Shown piece by piece: positions 48,080 to 56,978 of a stretch of DNA of 64,000 bases. Each line of letters starts with the position of its first letter. The first letter of the stretch is position 1. The position numbers and the translations under genes were made by a program. The notes under the pieces are model-generated. The model saw only the letters and a list, made by a program, of their open reading frames with translations. It ran no database searches and had not been told where the DNA came from. The DNA is taken from positions 154,472 to 218,471 of the forward strand of contig NZ_BMDH01000002.1 in NCBI RefSeq assembly GCF_014635685.1, written 5' to 3'. The DNA is from Galliscardovia ingluviei (GTDB taxonomy: Bacteria; Actinomycetota; Actinomycetes; Actinomycetales; Bifidobacteriaceae).

Positions 48080-48371
48080 AACATAAGACCCAGAAAGATA
48101 TCTTCGCCCTAGGAAATCAACGCAAACGGCTCACAACCGACCTAAGTAAAATGATCCACCACAAAATACAATTACTTCGACCACAACGTCACAATCAATA
48201 TCAAGCCCACAAAAACCAACTAATTCCAGCAATTTGAACGTTCTATTAACGGATTATCATAAATCCTATTGATGAATTTGCATAAACTCTGGCATATAGA
48301 CAGAAAAAGCGGTTGCCCTACATACTAGAGCAACCGCATACCATGTCTCACACTAAGGTGAAATTTAAGTA
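48080..48371. other. intergenic region right of E7
   Basis: About 220 bp of A-rich sequence without recognisable genes is followed by the terminator of the amino-acid transporter operon. Confidence 0.45.
48303..48340 (-). terminator. intrinsic terminator of the amino-acid transporter operon
   Basis: GCGGTTGC pairs with GCAACCGC around 13 bases. On the minus strand it is followed by TTTTTCTG, about 35 bp beyond the binding-protein stop. Confidence 0.85.
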
Positions 48372-49268
48372 TTACAACTTGCCGCCTTCTACCACGATGT
48401 CATCTGGATTAGTCTGATCACCGAATACAGGCTTCAATGTTTCGTCATAATCCTTGTGGAAGAAGTTCTCTTCAGCTAGCTTATCAATCTCGGAATTAAT
48501 GTAGTCGAGCATTTCCTTATTGCCCTTCTGCACAGCAGGAGCAATAGCGCTCGTCTCACCCAAATCCGTAATACCAACAGCGAAGCCCTTGTTGGCCTTA
48601 GCCCACGCCAACACCTCAGTATTATCCGTACTGAATGCGTCACCACGACCATCGAGCAAAGCATTATATGCATCAGCATACTGGTCATACTTGAGCAGCT
48701 TCACCTCAGGATGCTCTTTCTCAAAGTATGTTTCAGCAGTAGTGCCCTTCGCAATAATCAGCGTCTTACCCTTAAGCTGACTGACATCGGTAATCTCAGC
48801 AGATTCAGGAGATACCACACCAAGAGCCACCTTCATATATGGCTTGGCGAAATCAACTTTTTCTTCGCGCTCAGGGGTGACAGTAAAGTTTGCCAAAGTG
48901 ATATCAACCTTGTTGGAGCTCAGCACATCCACACGAGCTGCAGGATCAACACCCGTGTACTCCACCTTTACGCCCAAATCCTTAGCAAGGCGTTCAGCGA
49001 ATACCACATCGTATCCCTGATACTTACCATCCTGATCCACGTATCCGAATGGTGCTTTATCAGAAAATACTGCAACTTTAAGCACACCAGACTTTTTAAT
49101 TTCATCGAGAGTGCGCGCTTTCACTGCAGTTCCTGAAGTAGAAGCACTACTATCTTTGGCATCGCTTGGTAGGCTGGCACTTGGACCGCAAGCTGCCACA
49201 GCAACGCTCATCGTCAATGCACCAAGTGCCGCAACAACTGTTCTTACAACTTTTTTCGTAATATTCAT
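48372..49268 (-). CDS. polar amino-acid ABC transporter substrate-binding lipoprotein
   Basis: The 298-residue protein has a lipoprotein signal ending VAVAAC (lipidated Cys27). A family-3 solute-binding domain follows: SGVLKVAVFSDKAPFGYVD, YQGYDVVFAERLAKDLGVKVEY, LANFTVTPEREEKVDFAKPY. It probably binds glutamate, glutamine or aspartate; the exact ligand is not determinable. It is the last gene of a leftward permease-permease-ATPase-binding protein set, with a 189-bp gap before it that could hold its own promoter. AGGAGAGC precedes the ATG. Confidence 0.93.
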   Translation of the reverse strand: MNITKKVVRTVVAALGALTMSVAVAACGPSASLPSDAKDSSASTSGTAVKARTLDEIKKSGVLKVAVFSDKAPFGYVDQDGKYQGYDVVFAERLAKDLGVKVEYTGVDPAARVDVLSSNKVDITLANFTVTPEREEKVDFAKPYMKVALGVVSPESAEITDVSQLKGKTLIIAKGTTAETYFEKEHPEVKLLKYDQYADAYNALLDGRGDAFSTDNTEVLAWAKANKGFAVGITDLGETSAIAPAVQKGNKEMLDYINSEIDKLAEENFFHKDYDETLKPVFGDQTNPDDIVVEGGKL

Positions 49269-49457
49269 AGCTCTCCTCCATACGCTTGCACATACATGCA
49301 GGCGTCCCTAGTTACTCGTTACTCTACAAGTATTAGAACAATTAAAAATAAAATGTATATGCTATTGATAATCTGCCATCAATTACAGCATTGCGCTTTT
49401 ACAACAACTACAACAACACTCGCTCATAGGAACCTCCTGTTCAGCTGTGCCTTTAGG

Positions 49458-50306
49458 TTACGCTTGGTCATCAAGATTTTGCGCATGATGACCACGTTCA
49501 AAAGCAAAAGTGTGTAAGAACTGCCGTGCACGCTCTGTTTGTGGATGGGTAAAGAATGCTTCTGCATCATCAGACTGCTCTACCAACTTGCCGCCATCAA
49601 GCAAAACAATCCTGTCTGCTACTGCCCTTGCAAAAGCCATTTCATGGGTGACAATCATCATAGTAAGCCCTTGGTCAGCGAGCTCTACAATCACGTCAAG
49701 CACTTCACGCACCATTTCGGGGTCGAGCGCTGCAGTAACTTCGTCAAACAGCATAATACGAGGATGCATAATTAATGCACGGCAAATTGCCACGCGCTGA
49801 CGCTGACCGCCAGAAAGCTCATGAGGCCAAGCATCTTTACGATCAGCAAGCCCTACGCGCTCAAGCAGGCGCATAGCTTCTGCAGTAGCATCTTCCTTAC
49901 TGCGCTTATGCACCAACATCGGCGCCATAATAATATTGCCGAGCACGGTTTTATTAGGGAATAGATCATAGCTTTGGAACACCATGCCCACATCATGGCG
50001 GTCAAGTGGCTTACCATCCATCAAAATTTGCCCACCTTGCATGGATTCCAAGCCTGCCACAGTGCGCAATAGCGTTGATTTACCAGAACCAGATGGCCCT
50101 AAAATAACCATAACCTTACCGGCTGGCACATCCAGAGAAATCCCATTCAATACCGGATGATCACTATGAGGATACTGCTTCACTAAACCCTGTATTTGCA
50201 ATCCGCCAGCTTGATTGATTCGCGTATCGCTTGCTGCACTATTACTATTATGTGCATCAACATCCACGGGTACTACAGGTACTGCTTCTTGTCGCTGATC
50301 AGTCAT
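49458..50306 (-). CDS. polar amino-acid ABC transporter ATP-binding protein
   Basis: The 282-residue ATPase has Walker A GPSGSGKST, the Q-loop GMVFQSYDLFP, signature LSGGQRQR, Walker B IMLFDEVTAALDP and the H-loop VTHEM. These match the GlnQ/GluA subgroup. An N-terminal polar segment of about 35 residues precedes the domain. The ATG at 50306 has AAGGTGG upstream and overlaps the preceding permease gene by 8 bp. Two residues at the Walker B end read DEV instead of the usual DEP, as in some actinobacterial GluA-type proteins. Confidence 0.95.
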   Translation of the reverse strand: MTDQRQEAVPVVPVDVDAHNSNSAASDTRINQAGGLQIQGLVKQYPHSDHPVLNGISLDVPAGKVMVILGPSGSGKSTLLRTVAGLESMQGGQILMDGKPLDRHDVGMVFQSYDLFPNKTVLGNIIMAPMLVHKRSKEDATAEAMRLLERVGLADRKDAWPHELSGGQRQRVAICRALIMHPRIMLFDEVTAALDPEMVREVLDVIVELADQGLTMMIVTHEMAFARAVADRIVLLDGGKLVEQSDDAEAFFTHPQTERARQFLHTFAFERGHHAQNLDDQA

Positions 50307-50976
50307 CGTGATTCCACCTTTGCTCAAGTCGTCGAGCCACAATCGACAGTGGCCAGCACACAATAAAGTACATAAAGAAAATTACTCCATAAATCCACAG
50401 TGCGCCATCTGGATATTGGAATCGGTTTGCATCAATAATCTGCTGTCCTACTTTAATTACTTCTACAACACCAAGCAGCACAGCCAACGATGTAGTTTTT
50501 ACGATACGTGTTGCCAAATTCACGCTTGCAGGCAACATACGGCGCAGCGCTTGCGGCAGAATTACATGAGTAAATGTTTGCCAAGGATTAAGCCCTAGCA
50601 TTTGCGCCGATTCATACTGTGAGCGAGGAATAGAAGTTAATGCGCCGCGCACCAAATCGCCCAATTCGGCGCCGCCCCACAGCACAAACACGACCACGCA
50701 TGCTGCAGTAGCGTCTAAATTTAATCCCCAGGCTCGTGAAAAACCATAGAAAGCGATAAACAGCAGTGCCAACTGCGGCATAATGCGAATAAACTCTAAG
50801 TACAGCCGCATAATCCAACGCACTACACGCACTCGTGAAGTCATTAGCCAGCCAACAATAAGCCCCACTGGAACCGACAAACCCACGGATACCAGCGCAA
50901 TCCACGCCGTTACCCACAGACCTTGGAGCAGACGCAACCATACACTTGTCTGCAAAAGCAACTCAGCGCCGTGCAT
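50299..50976 (-). CDS. polar amino-acid ABC transporter permease (second)
   Basis: The 225-residue His/Glu/Gln/Arg-type permease has about five membrane segments. Its cytoplasmic EAA loop is SAQMLGLNPWQTFTHVILPQALRRMLP. The ATG at 50976 has GGAGGTTTGACT upstream. It overlaps the first permease gene by 14 bp and the ATPase gene by 8 bp, so the three are translationally coupled. It pairs with the permease at 50963-51616. Confidence 0.94.
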   Translation of the reverse strand: MHGAELLLQTSVWLRLLQGLWVTAWIALVSVGLSVPVGLIVGWLMTSRVRVVRWIMRLYLEFIRIMPQLALLFIAFYGFSRAWGLNLDATAACVVVFVLWGGAELGDLVRGALTSIPRSQYESAQMLGLNPWQTFTHVILPQALRRMLPASVNLATRIVKTTSLAVLLGVVEVIKVGQQIIDANRFQYPDGALWIYGVIFFMYFIVCWPLSIVARRLEQRWNHDD

Positions 50977-51616
50977 AGTCAAACCTCCGTTCCAAAATCG
51001 TGCCAATAATAGAAATTGGGAGCAAAATCACCAGATATGTGATAATGAGCAACGTCAAGGCTTCATACGTGTCGTACGTCATACCCATCAAGTCGCGCGT
51101 CACATACATCACATCAGCAAGAGCAATTGCTGAAACTACAGACGACTCTTTCACCAAGAAAATCACATTAGCAACCACGCCAGGGATAGCAGTGGACAGT
51201 GCCTGAGGAATTTGCACATGACTCAAGGTTTGTATGCGTGTCAATCCCAACATCTGAGCAGATTCAAGCTGTACTCGCGGTACGGCATCAAAACCGCCAC
51301 GTAATGCCTCAGCCATATACGAACCGCCCAAGAACGCCAAGCCTACAATGGCACATGCTTGAGCAGAAAGGACGACACCAAGCTTCGGCAAACCAAAATA
51401 GATAAAGTACAACTGCACAAGCAGTGGCGTATTTCTACTGAGTTCCACATATACGCGCACAATTTGGCGCAATACTGGCACATGCGCAGATTCAACTGCC
51501 GCGCATACCAGACCCACCGCTAAAGCAAGAAGCACTCCGAAAAAAGATATGTAGATTGTCATGAGTGCTGCATTTGCAAAAAACGGCGCGTACTGTGCAA
51601 TGAAACTCCAGTTCAC
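50963..51616 (-). CDS. polar amino-acid ABC transporter permease (first)
   Basis: The 217-residue permease has about five membrane segments, the RNTPLLVQLYFIYFGLPKLGV block typical of glutamate/glutamine systems, and EAA loop SAQMLGLTRIQTLSHVQIPQALSTAIPG. It is the first gene of the transporter operon. AAGGGGCGATC-like sequence precedes the ATG. Confidence 0.94.
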   Translation of the reverse strand: MNWSFIAQYAPFFANAALMTIYISFFGVLLALAVGLVCAAVESAHVPVLRQIVRVYVELSRNTPLLVQLYFIYFGLPKLGVVLSAQACAIVGLAFLGGSYMAEALRGGFDAVPRVQLESAQMLGLTRIQTLSHVQIPQALSTAIPGVVANVIFLVKESSVVSAIALADVMYVTRDLMGMTYDTYEALTLLIITYLVILLPISIIGTILERRFDYARR

Positions 51617-51936
51617 AGATCGCCCCTTCCAATATCAGCTTCACACATCGTAGCGGAAACCCATGTATGTGTGCACACATTTTTCATATTCACGGCGAAA
51701 ATTCGCTATATGCATAACTTATGACGCATTATTGAATATGAGTTACATGCGAATCTTGCGCCTGTTGAGTGCCTGCTAAATACCTACCGAGTGTCTATCG
51801 AATGCCTACCAAGTGTCTACCGTTAACCACTAGGGACCTTAGAGCGTCCCAAGTACCTATGTGCCATACCAAGTACCTATATGGCATACCAAATACCTAT
51901 ATGGCATACCAAATACCTATATGGCATACCAAATAC
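51617..51936. other. intergenic region with degenerate repeats
   Basis: This 320-bp region lies between the leftward transporter operon and the mntH 3' end. It should hold the transporter promoter at its left. From about 51760 it becomes a degenerate repeat (GTGTCTACC/AATGCCTACC-like words) that sharpens into the 20-bp tandem array at 51851. Confidence 0.55.
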
Positions 51937-51940
51937 CTAT
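51851..51940. repeat. 20-bp tandem array (4.5 units)
   Basis: Units AAGTACCTATGTGCCATACC, AAGTACCTATATGGCATACC and two identical AAATACCTATATGGCATACC are followed by a half unit. The mntH stop codon lies inside the last partial unit (51937-51939). Confidence 0.93.
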
Positions 51941-53160
51941 TGAATACCCAACACAGTAAGCACAATCAACACCATATTAAGCCCAACTACCGCCACAACA
52001 ATGGCAGCAAATACCAGCGCTGTCCACTTGCCATTAGCCCATTTTCCCATTATTGCAGTATTTCTGGTATAGCGGGCCAGCGGAATAATAGCAAACGGAA
52101 TACCAATCGAAAGTATTGCCTGTCCCACAACTAAAGCCTGCGTAGGGTCAATACCCACAGCAAGTATCACAAGCGCCGGCACCAAGGTGATAATCCTACA
52201 CACCCACATCGGCACAGTAATATGACATAGTCCACGCACAATTTCCTGCCCCGCATATGTACCAACCGAAGTACTTGCCAAACTTGAAGCCAGCAAACCA
52301 ACTGCAAACAAACATGCCACTGCAGGACCAAAAGCATGCAATATTGCCTGATACGCACCCTCAAGCGTATCCGTACCCTGAACACCAAACAGCGTGTGAG
52401 CGGCAATAAGCAACAGCAGCAAATTCACACTTCCAGCAATAATCAGTGCCCATAGCACATCAATTTTCGTACCAAAGAGTTCTTTCGCAACTGGAGGGCG
52501 CTCAGCATGGTAATGATCATTTACCAATGTGGAATGCAAATAAATTGCGTGCGGCATTACCGTAGCCCCTAGAATGGAGCTTGCTAACAACACCGACTGC
52601 GCGTCTGCAAATCGTGGCACTAGCCCAGATAACACACGCTCAGCGGGAGGTGGATCTAAAAATGCACCTGCAACAAAACCAATCGTAATAATAAGCAGCA
52701 AACCAATAACGGCCCATTCAAATTGCCGCTGTGTTTTATGCCCTTGCAACATCAATAGTACAGAAGAAACCACACCAATAATAATGCCACCTGCAATAAG
52801 TGGAAGACCAAACAGCAATTGCAATGCCACGGCTCCACCAATAACCTCTGCTAAATCGGTAACAATAGCTACTACCTCAGCTTGCGCCACAAATAGCACG
52901 CGAGCGCTGAAACTTAAGCGCGACCCGAGCAAATATGGCAGTGAATGCCCGGTAACAATCCCTAGTTTTGCCGACTGATATTGGATAAACACACTCATCG
53001 CGTTCGCCAGTACCAACACCCACACCAGCAAATACCCGTACTGCGCACCGGCACTTAGATTTGCGGAGACATTACCAGGATCTACGTATGCTACTGCGGC
53101 AACGAATGCCGGTCCAAGTATCGTCGCTAATGTTCGTATGCGCGAGCGAAGTCGTGCCAT
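51937..53160 (-). CDS. mntH: Nramp-family Mn2+/Fe2+:H+ symporter MntH
   Basis: The 407-residue protein has about 11 membrane segments. Metal-binding TM1 AYVDPGN and TM6 TVMPHAIYLHSTLV are both intact, with the family block QAEVVAIVTDLAEVIGGA. It imports divalent manganese, and possibly iron, driven by protons. The ATG at 53160 has TTGGGGTG upstream; the frame is open for 38 more codons but that part is Cys-rich and lacks a site. The stop codon is within a 20-bp tandem repeat, so the C-terminal residues may vary between strains. Confidence 0.95.
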   Translation of the reverse strand: MARLRSRIRTLATILGPAFVAAVAYVDPGNVSANLSAGAQYGYLLVWVLVLANAMSVFIQYQSAKLGIVTGHSLPYLLGSRLSFSARVLFVAQAEVVAIVTDLAEVIGGAVALQLLFGLPLIAGGIIIGVVSSVLLMLQGHKTQRQFEWAVIGLLLIITIGFVAGAFLDPPPAERVLSGLVPRFADAQSVLLASSILGATVMPHAIYLHSTLVNDHYHAERPPVAKELFGTKIDVLWALIIAGSVNLLLLLIAAHTLFGVQGTDTLEGAYQAILHAFGPAVACLFAVGLLASSLASTSVGTYAGQEIVRGLCHITVPMWVCRIITLVPALVILAVGIDPTQALVVGQAILSIGIPFAIIPLARYTRNTAIMGKWANGKWTALVFAAIVVAVVGLNMVLIVLTVLGIQ

Positions 53161-53535
53161 AGCTATCACCCCAATGCGCCACCTGAGTTGTTTGCTGCAA
53201 CTGAATTCATACACCGTCTCATTACAGTCACATGCGCAGGCGTATTCACACATTCCTGTGTTCAGTTCACACATTTGAATGTGTTTGACTATCTAGCCGA
53301 TGTTCTACACCTGTAATATGTCGTATAGATTACGAGTTAGAACACTATATGTTGGGGTAGATATTTTATAGAAAACTACATATAGTGTTTGCAATAGCTT
53401 GCATGTACAGCGTGTTGCCCATGCGCCATACTCGGAGATACTGCTAAATCAGTTAATACAAACCTGTCATACAACCAACCTGCTATACAACGAATCTATT
53501 ATCCAAAAAATACACTGTTACAAAACATTAAAGTT
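53161..53535. other. intergenic region upstream of mntH
   Basis: This 375-bp region between the nuclease gene and mntH contains a long inverted repeat (53341-53389). No gene was recognised; the mntH promoter should lie here. Confidence 0.5.
53341..53389. repeat. 12-bp inverted repeat upstream of mntH
   Basis: AACACTATATGT (53341-53352) and ACATATAGTGTT (53378-53389) are perfect inverses separated by 25 bp, about 180 bp upstream of the mntH start. They could be paired operator half-sites or an RNA hairpin. No U-run follows, so a terminator is unlikely. Confidence 0.6.
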
Positions 53536-54270
53536 CTACTGCTTGGGCACTTCTTGATTCGGGCAAGTATGCAACACCTGCAACATAGCCGTACGCTCAC
53601 GAGAAGTTACCGACAACCCGTATTTCGCTTTCACACCAATCTGACGAGCCACGTATGCACAATCAAATTGAGTATTTTCCGGCAACCAATCAGCAGCGTT
53701 AGCATCCCCTTTAGCCTCATTAGCAGGACCATCAACTGCCAGCAGATTATAAGGGTCGTTCGCTAGCAAATTTCTTTTATGCGTATCCCATGTATCCGCA
53801 CCAGAACGCCACGCATCATTAAGAGCTACCACATGGTCAATTTGCACACGAGCACTGGTAGACTGCCCGCGTTTGAACTCTATTGTTTTGCCAGTATATG
53901 GGTCATGCAATATACCAGCATTGACTTTACAGTGTTCAGCATTAGCATATTGCACATTCGTTAAATCACGCGCAAGAATATCATTGCGCGCATCGCAACC
54001 ATTCCCATCAAAGTCATATTCGCGGAAGCCAAACAATGCGCGCTGGTAGCGAGATTGAGGTTTGCGATTGTCCACTACTTGAAGCGTATCTAACGTCTCA
54101 GCAGCATCGCCGACTGCGCTATATTCTCCTGCTGCCTGCCCAAGCGTGGTATTGAATTTGGGTAATACAAAAGCCAGCGTGACGCCAATCATTACTGCCA
54201 GCACCAGCAATATCAAAAAGCGTTCTATAGGAGTTTTACCAGAAAACCGCCGTACTCTTCGCCTTGCCAC
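53536..54270 (-). CDS. secreted or membrane-anchored HNH nuclease (DUF1524-like)
   Basis: The 244-residue protein has a basic N-terminus and one hydrophobic segment (about 17-37), indicating export or anchoring. The remainder resembles the GmrSD C-terminal/DUF1524 HNH domain: GNGCDARNDILARDL, then QIDHVVALNDAWRSGA with the first His, and NLLAVDGPANEAKGDANAADWLP. Secreted members of this family are common in actinobacteria and may degrade extracellular DNA. It is probably a single-gene transcript. Confidence 0.88.
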   Translation of the reverse strand: MARRRVRRFSGKTPIERFLILLVLAVMIGVTLAFVLPKFNTTLGQAAGEYSAVGDAAETLDTLQVVDNRKPQSRYQRALFGFREYDFDGNGCDARNDILARDLTNVQYANAEHCKVNAGILHDPYTGKTIEFKRGQSTSARVQIDHVVALNDAWRSGADTWDTHKRNLLANDPYNLLAVDGPANEAKGDANAADWLPENTQFDCAYVARQIGVKAKYGLSVTSRERTAMLQVLHTCPNQEVPKQ

Positions 54271-54332
54271 CTATACTCCCAACATATTTCAAACTGCTGT
54301 ATGAGCTTCACCATAGCTAGCGCAGAAAGTCC

Positions 54333-55187
54333 TTAGCTATAGGAGAAGGTCATGGGATCATGTCCTGCACGAGTTGGTCCATCAAGCGCATCAATAGCAG
54401 CAATCTCATCAGCCGTCAACGCAAAATCGAAAATAGAACCGTTTTCAATCTGCCGACTTTGATGCGTTGATTTAGGAATAATAATAATGCCATGCTCAAT
54501 ATGCCAACGCAAAATAACCTGAGCCACACTCACCTGATGAGCCTGAGCAATCTCTTCAAGCAGACCTCCGCCAGCCTGTAAGTCAGCACCGCGAGCCATC
54601 GGTGAATATGCTTCAACAGCAATATCATGCGCTCGACAGAACTTAACAACCTCTCGTTGCTGCCAAGTAGGATGCAACTCAATTTGATTAACAGTAGGCC
54701 AGCAACCAGTCTCATTATGCAAACGCTCTAAGTGTTCTGGTAAGAAATTACATACACCGAGCGTGCGCACTTTACCCGCATCCCGCAACTGTAAGAAGGC
54801 TTTCCATGTCTGAGTGCTGCGCCAGTCAAATGGTGTTGGCCAGTGAATCATGTACATATCCACATAGTCTGTTTGCAAATAGCCCAGCTGCCTATCAAAA
54901 GCCCGAAGCGCACTGTCATACCCCTGCTCAGAGTCACGCAATTTTGTGGTAATAAAGACTTCCTTGCGTGCTTGACCATGGGCAAAACCATTACGCACTA
55001 ACGCATCCCCAACACCTTGCTCATTACCGTAACCAGCAGCAGTGTCAATATGTCGATAACCAACTGCCAGTGCGTCACTAACTACATCAGCAGTGGCATC
55101 ATTATCGATACGTAAGACGCCAAGACCAAGCTGTGGAATGCGCACCCCATCAGAAAGTTCAATATCTGGAATTGGTCCAAAACTCAT
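54333..55187 (-). CDS. aldo/keto reductase
   Basis: The 284-residue NADPH-dependent reductase has the catalytic tetrad in HIDTAAGYGNE (Asp and Tyr), ITTKL (Lys) and MIHWP (His). The nicotinamide-phosphate motif IIPKSTHQSRQIEN is near the C-terminus. It belongs to the 2,5-diketogluconate reductase-like subgroup, which reduces diverse aldehydes and ketones; the physiological substrate is unknown. AAGGAGTAATA precedes the ATG. Confidence 0.94.
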   Translation of the reverse strand: MSFGPIPDIELSDGVRIPQLGLGVLRIDNDATADVVSDALAVGYRHIDTAAGYGNEQGVGDALVRNGFAHGQARKEVFITTKLRDSEQGYDSALRAFDRQLGYLQTDYVDMYMIHWPTPFDWRSTQTWKAFLQLRDAGKVRTLGVCNFLPEHLERLHNETGCWPTVNQIELHPTWQQREVVKFCRAHDIAVEAYSPMARGADLQAGGGLLEEIAQAHQVSVAQVILRWHIEHGIIIIPKSTHQSRQIENGSIFDFALTADEIAAIDALDGPTRAGHDPMTFSYS

Positions 55188-55287
55188 TATTACTCCTTGC
55201 CACTACCTTCAACATTAAGCGATACCTGACCGGTAAGAGCACCATACATTACGCTGCACCGACCAATCTACAGTCGAGCATTATGCT

Positions 55288-56025
55288 CTATGACTGCATA
55301 GGCACACCATGCTGCGCCACCCAAGCATGCATAGACACCGCTGCAGCAGCACCCGCATTTATCGATCGCACTGAACCATACTGAGAAATATGCACTACAT
55401 CGTCCGCCATCTCAAGTGCAGCGCTACTTAACCCAGGACCTTCTGCACCAAACAACAACAGACAGTGCTTCGGGAATTGATAGGTTTCCAGAGGAATAGA
55501 GCCGGGAACAATGTCCATAGCAATCACTTTGGCATCAGCATACTTCGCATCAAGCGCAGGATTGTGCTCCTGTTTCCATTGCGTAATAAGCGATTCAATC
55601 GTTGGCACATGCTCCACATGCTGGTAAAGCTCCGTCATCAGAGAGCCGCGTCGATTCCATTTATGCGGACCCACAATGTATACGCGCCCTGCACCAAAAG
55701 CGTTGGCACTTCGTACCATAGACCCTAAATTAAAATCGTGTGTCCAATTTTCTACAGCAACATCAAAACTATGACGCCCACGCTGATCCAAATCTTGCTT
55801 AATTGCATCTACGCTCAAATACCGATAGCGGTCGAGCACATTACGCCTATCACCGTGTTCGATAAGCTCAGTATCATAGCGCTCATCAAAATTTGCCGGA
55901 TCACCACGCCTGTCCGGTCGAGGTCGATGCGGATACACCTCAGCCCACGGACCTAATCCAACTTCACGCCACACCGGTTCATCAGATTCAAGCGCTGCCT
56001 GCGTTACCGGATGCATTTGCCGCAC
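55288..56025 (-). CDS. SpoU/TrmH-family RNA 2'-O-methyltransferase
   Basis: The protein has the three SPOUT motifs: NWTHDFNLGSMVRSANAFGAG (motif 1), LLLFGAEGPGLS (motif 2) and SVRSINAGAAAAVSMHAW (motif 3). It would methylate a ribose in tRNA or rRNA using S-adenosylmethionine; the target is not determinable. GTG at 56025 is preferred because GGAG lies 6 bases upstream; a TTG at 56037 and an ATG at 56016 are alternatives. The N-terminal 70 residues are an extension seen in actinobacterial relatives. Confidence 0.9.
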   Translation of the reverse strand: MRQMHPVTQAALESDEPVWREVGLGPWAEVYPHRPRPDRRGDPANFDERYDTELIEHGDRRNVLDRYRYLSVDAIKQDLDQRGRHSFDVAVENWTHDFNLGSMVRSANAFGAGRVYIVGPHKWNRRGSLMTELYQHVEHVPTIESLITQWKQEHNPALDAKYADAKVIAMDIVPGSIPLETYQFPKHCLLLFGAEGPGLSSAALEMADDVVHISQYGSVRSINAGAAAAVSMHAWVAQHGVPMQS

Positions 56026-56102
56026 AGCAATCTCCAATCAGCTAATCGATTCCCACTTATCATTCTTATCATTGCATACGCTATTCAAGCGTTTACACTT
56101 GC

Positions 56103-56945
56103 CTAATCGCGCAATTGCTGCTCATCAAAAACGCGAATAAATGGCAATACTTGGCTGGAACCATCTACAGGACTAACTACCTCAATATTCGGCTCAGTCA
56201 TATCCACACCGCCTACAAGAGCGGCAATACCAACAATATGCGCACCCTCATGCTCAATAATGCTTAAATCTAACCCGAGCTCATTACCGTTGCGCAAAGT
56301 AACTAACGACGATGTTTGCACATAGGATTTTTCACTTAGCCAAGCGTCGAGCATAAGCACGTGCTTGCCTGCAATACTTGGACCTTTAATAGAGGGGAAT
56401 ACAAAGTCCATCATAAAAGCGTCTAAATCTTCTCCACGCATCGATGCGGCATGTACCATAGCACAAGCCATTGGGAGTGCTGCCGTAGTCAAAGCACCGA
56501 CAGCATCAAAATCGCCAACACTTAAGCCCTGATCCTCTAATGTATCCAACAGTGCATGCCCAATAAGCCCAGAAGCATGATGATCGAGTGATAACGAAAG
56601 TAACTCGCTAAAAGCGCGGTCATGTAGCTCTTCACGCACCATTGGTTCGAGCTGACCACGCGCATCAAAAAATCCTTCAGAAGCGCCGAAATCAATAAAC
56701 TCACTTGCCGAAGTTGCGCCGTCATCTGTGCCTGATGCAGATGCAGAGACAGCCGCTTGTGCTCCTCGTGCTCCAGTTTTGCGAAATGCTCCAACTGTGG
56801 TTGATGTCTCATGTGAACATGCATGAGCATCACCATGGTCGTGATGATCATGATGATGCTCATGTTCATGTGCTGCATGCTCGTTATGCATGCTTTCGTG
56901 CTCTAGAGTACTCATGTGCTCAAGACTAGCGATGTGTCTCGTCAA
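56103..56945 (-). CDS. phosphoribosyltransferase-like protein with His-rich N-terminus
   Basis: Residues 20-45 are extremely rich in His, with Asp and Glu interspersed (HEHEHHHDHHDHGDAHAC), suggesting metal binding. An Ala/Ser/Thr-rich linker follows. From about residue 80 on the protein looks like an orotate-PRTase-type fold: GPSIAGKHVLMLDAWLSEKS sits where the PRPP loop would be, but the usual acidic DD pair is not intact, so catalysis is doubtful. Role unknown. The frame starts with a TTG at 56945; an ATG at 56915 (MSTLEHESM) is possible. It lies 33 bp after clpB on the same strand and is probably co-transcribed. Confidence 0.65.
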   Translation of the reverse strand: MTRHIASLEHMSTLEHESMHNEHAAHEHEHHHDHHDHGDAHACSHETSTTVGAFRKTGARGAQAAVSASASGTDDGATSASEFIDFGASEGFFDARGQLEPMVREELHDRAFSELLSLSLDHHASGLIGHALLDTLEDQGLSVGDFDAVGALTTAALPMACAMVHAASMRGEDLDAFMMDFVFPSIKGPSIAGKHVLMLDAWLSEKSYVQTSSLVTLRNGNELGLDLSIIEHEGAHIVGIAALVGGVDMTEPNIEVVSPVDGSSQVLPFIRVFDEQQLRD

Positions 56946-56978
56946 ACACTAGCTACACTATTCGCACATGTTTTGCTA

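Noticed and set aside
53341-53389. NrdR box pair
   Set aside because: Halves resemble the NrdR consensus but are split by 25 bp, and no ribonucleotide reductase gene is near.
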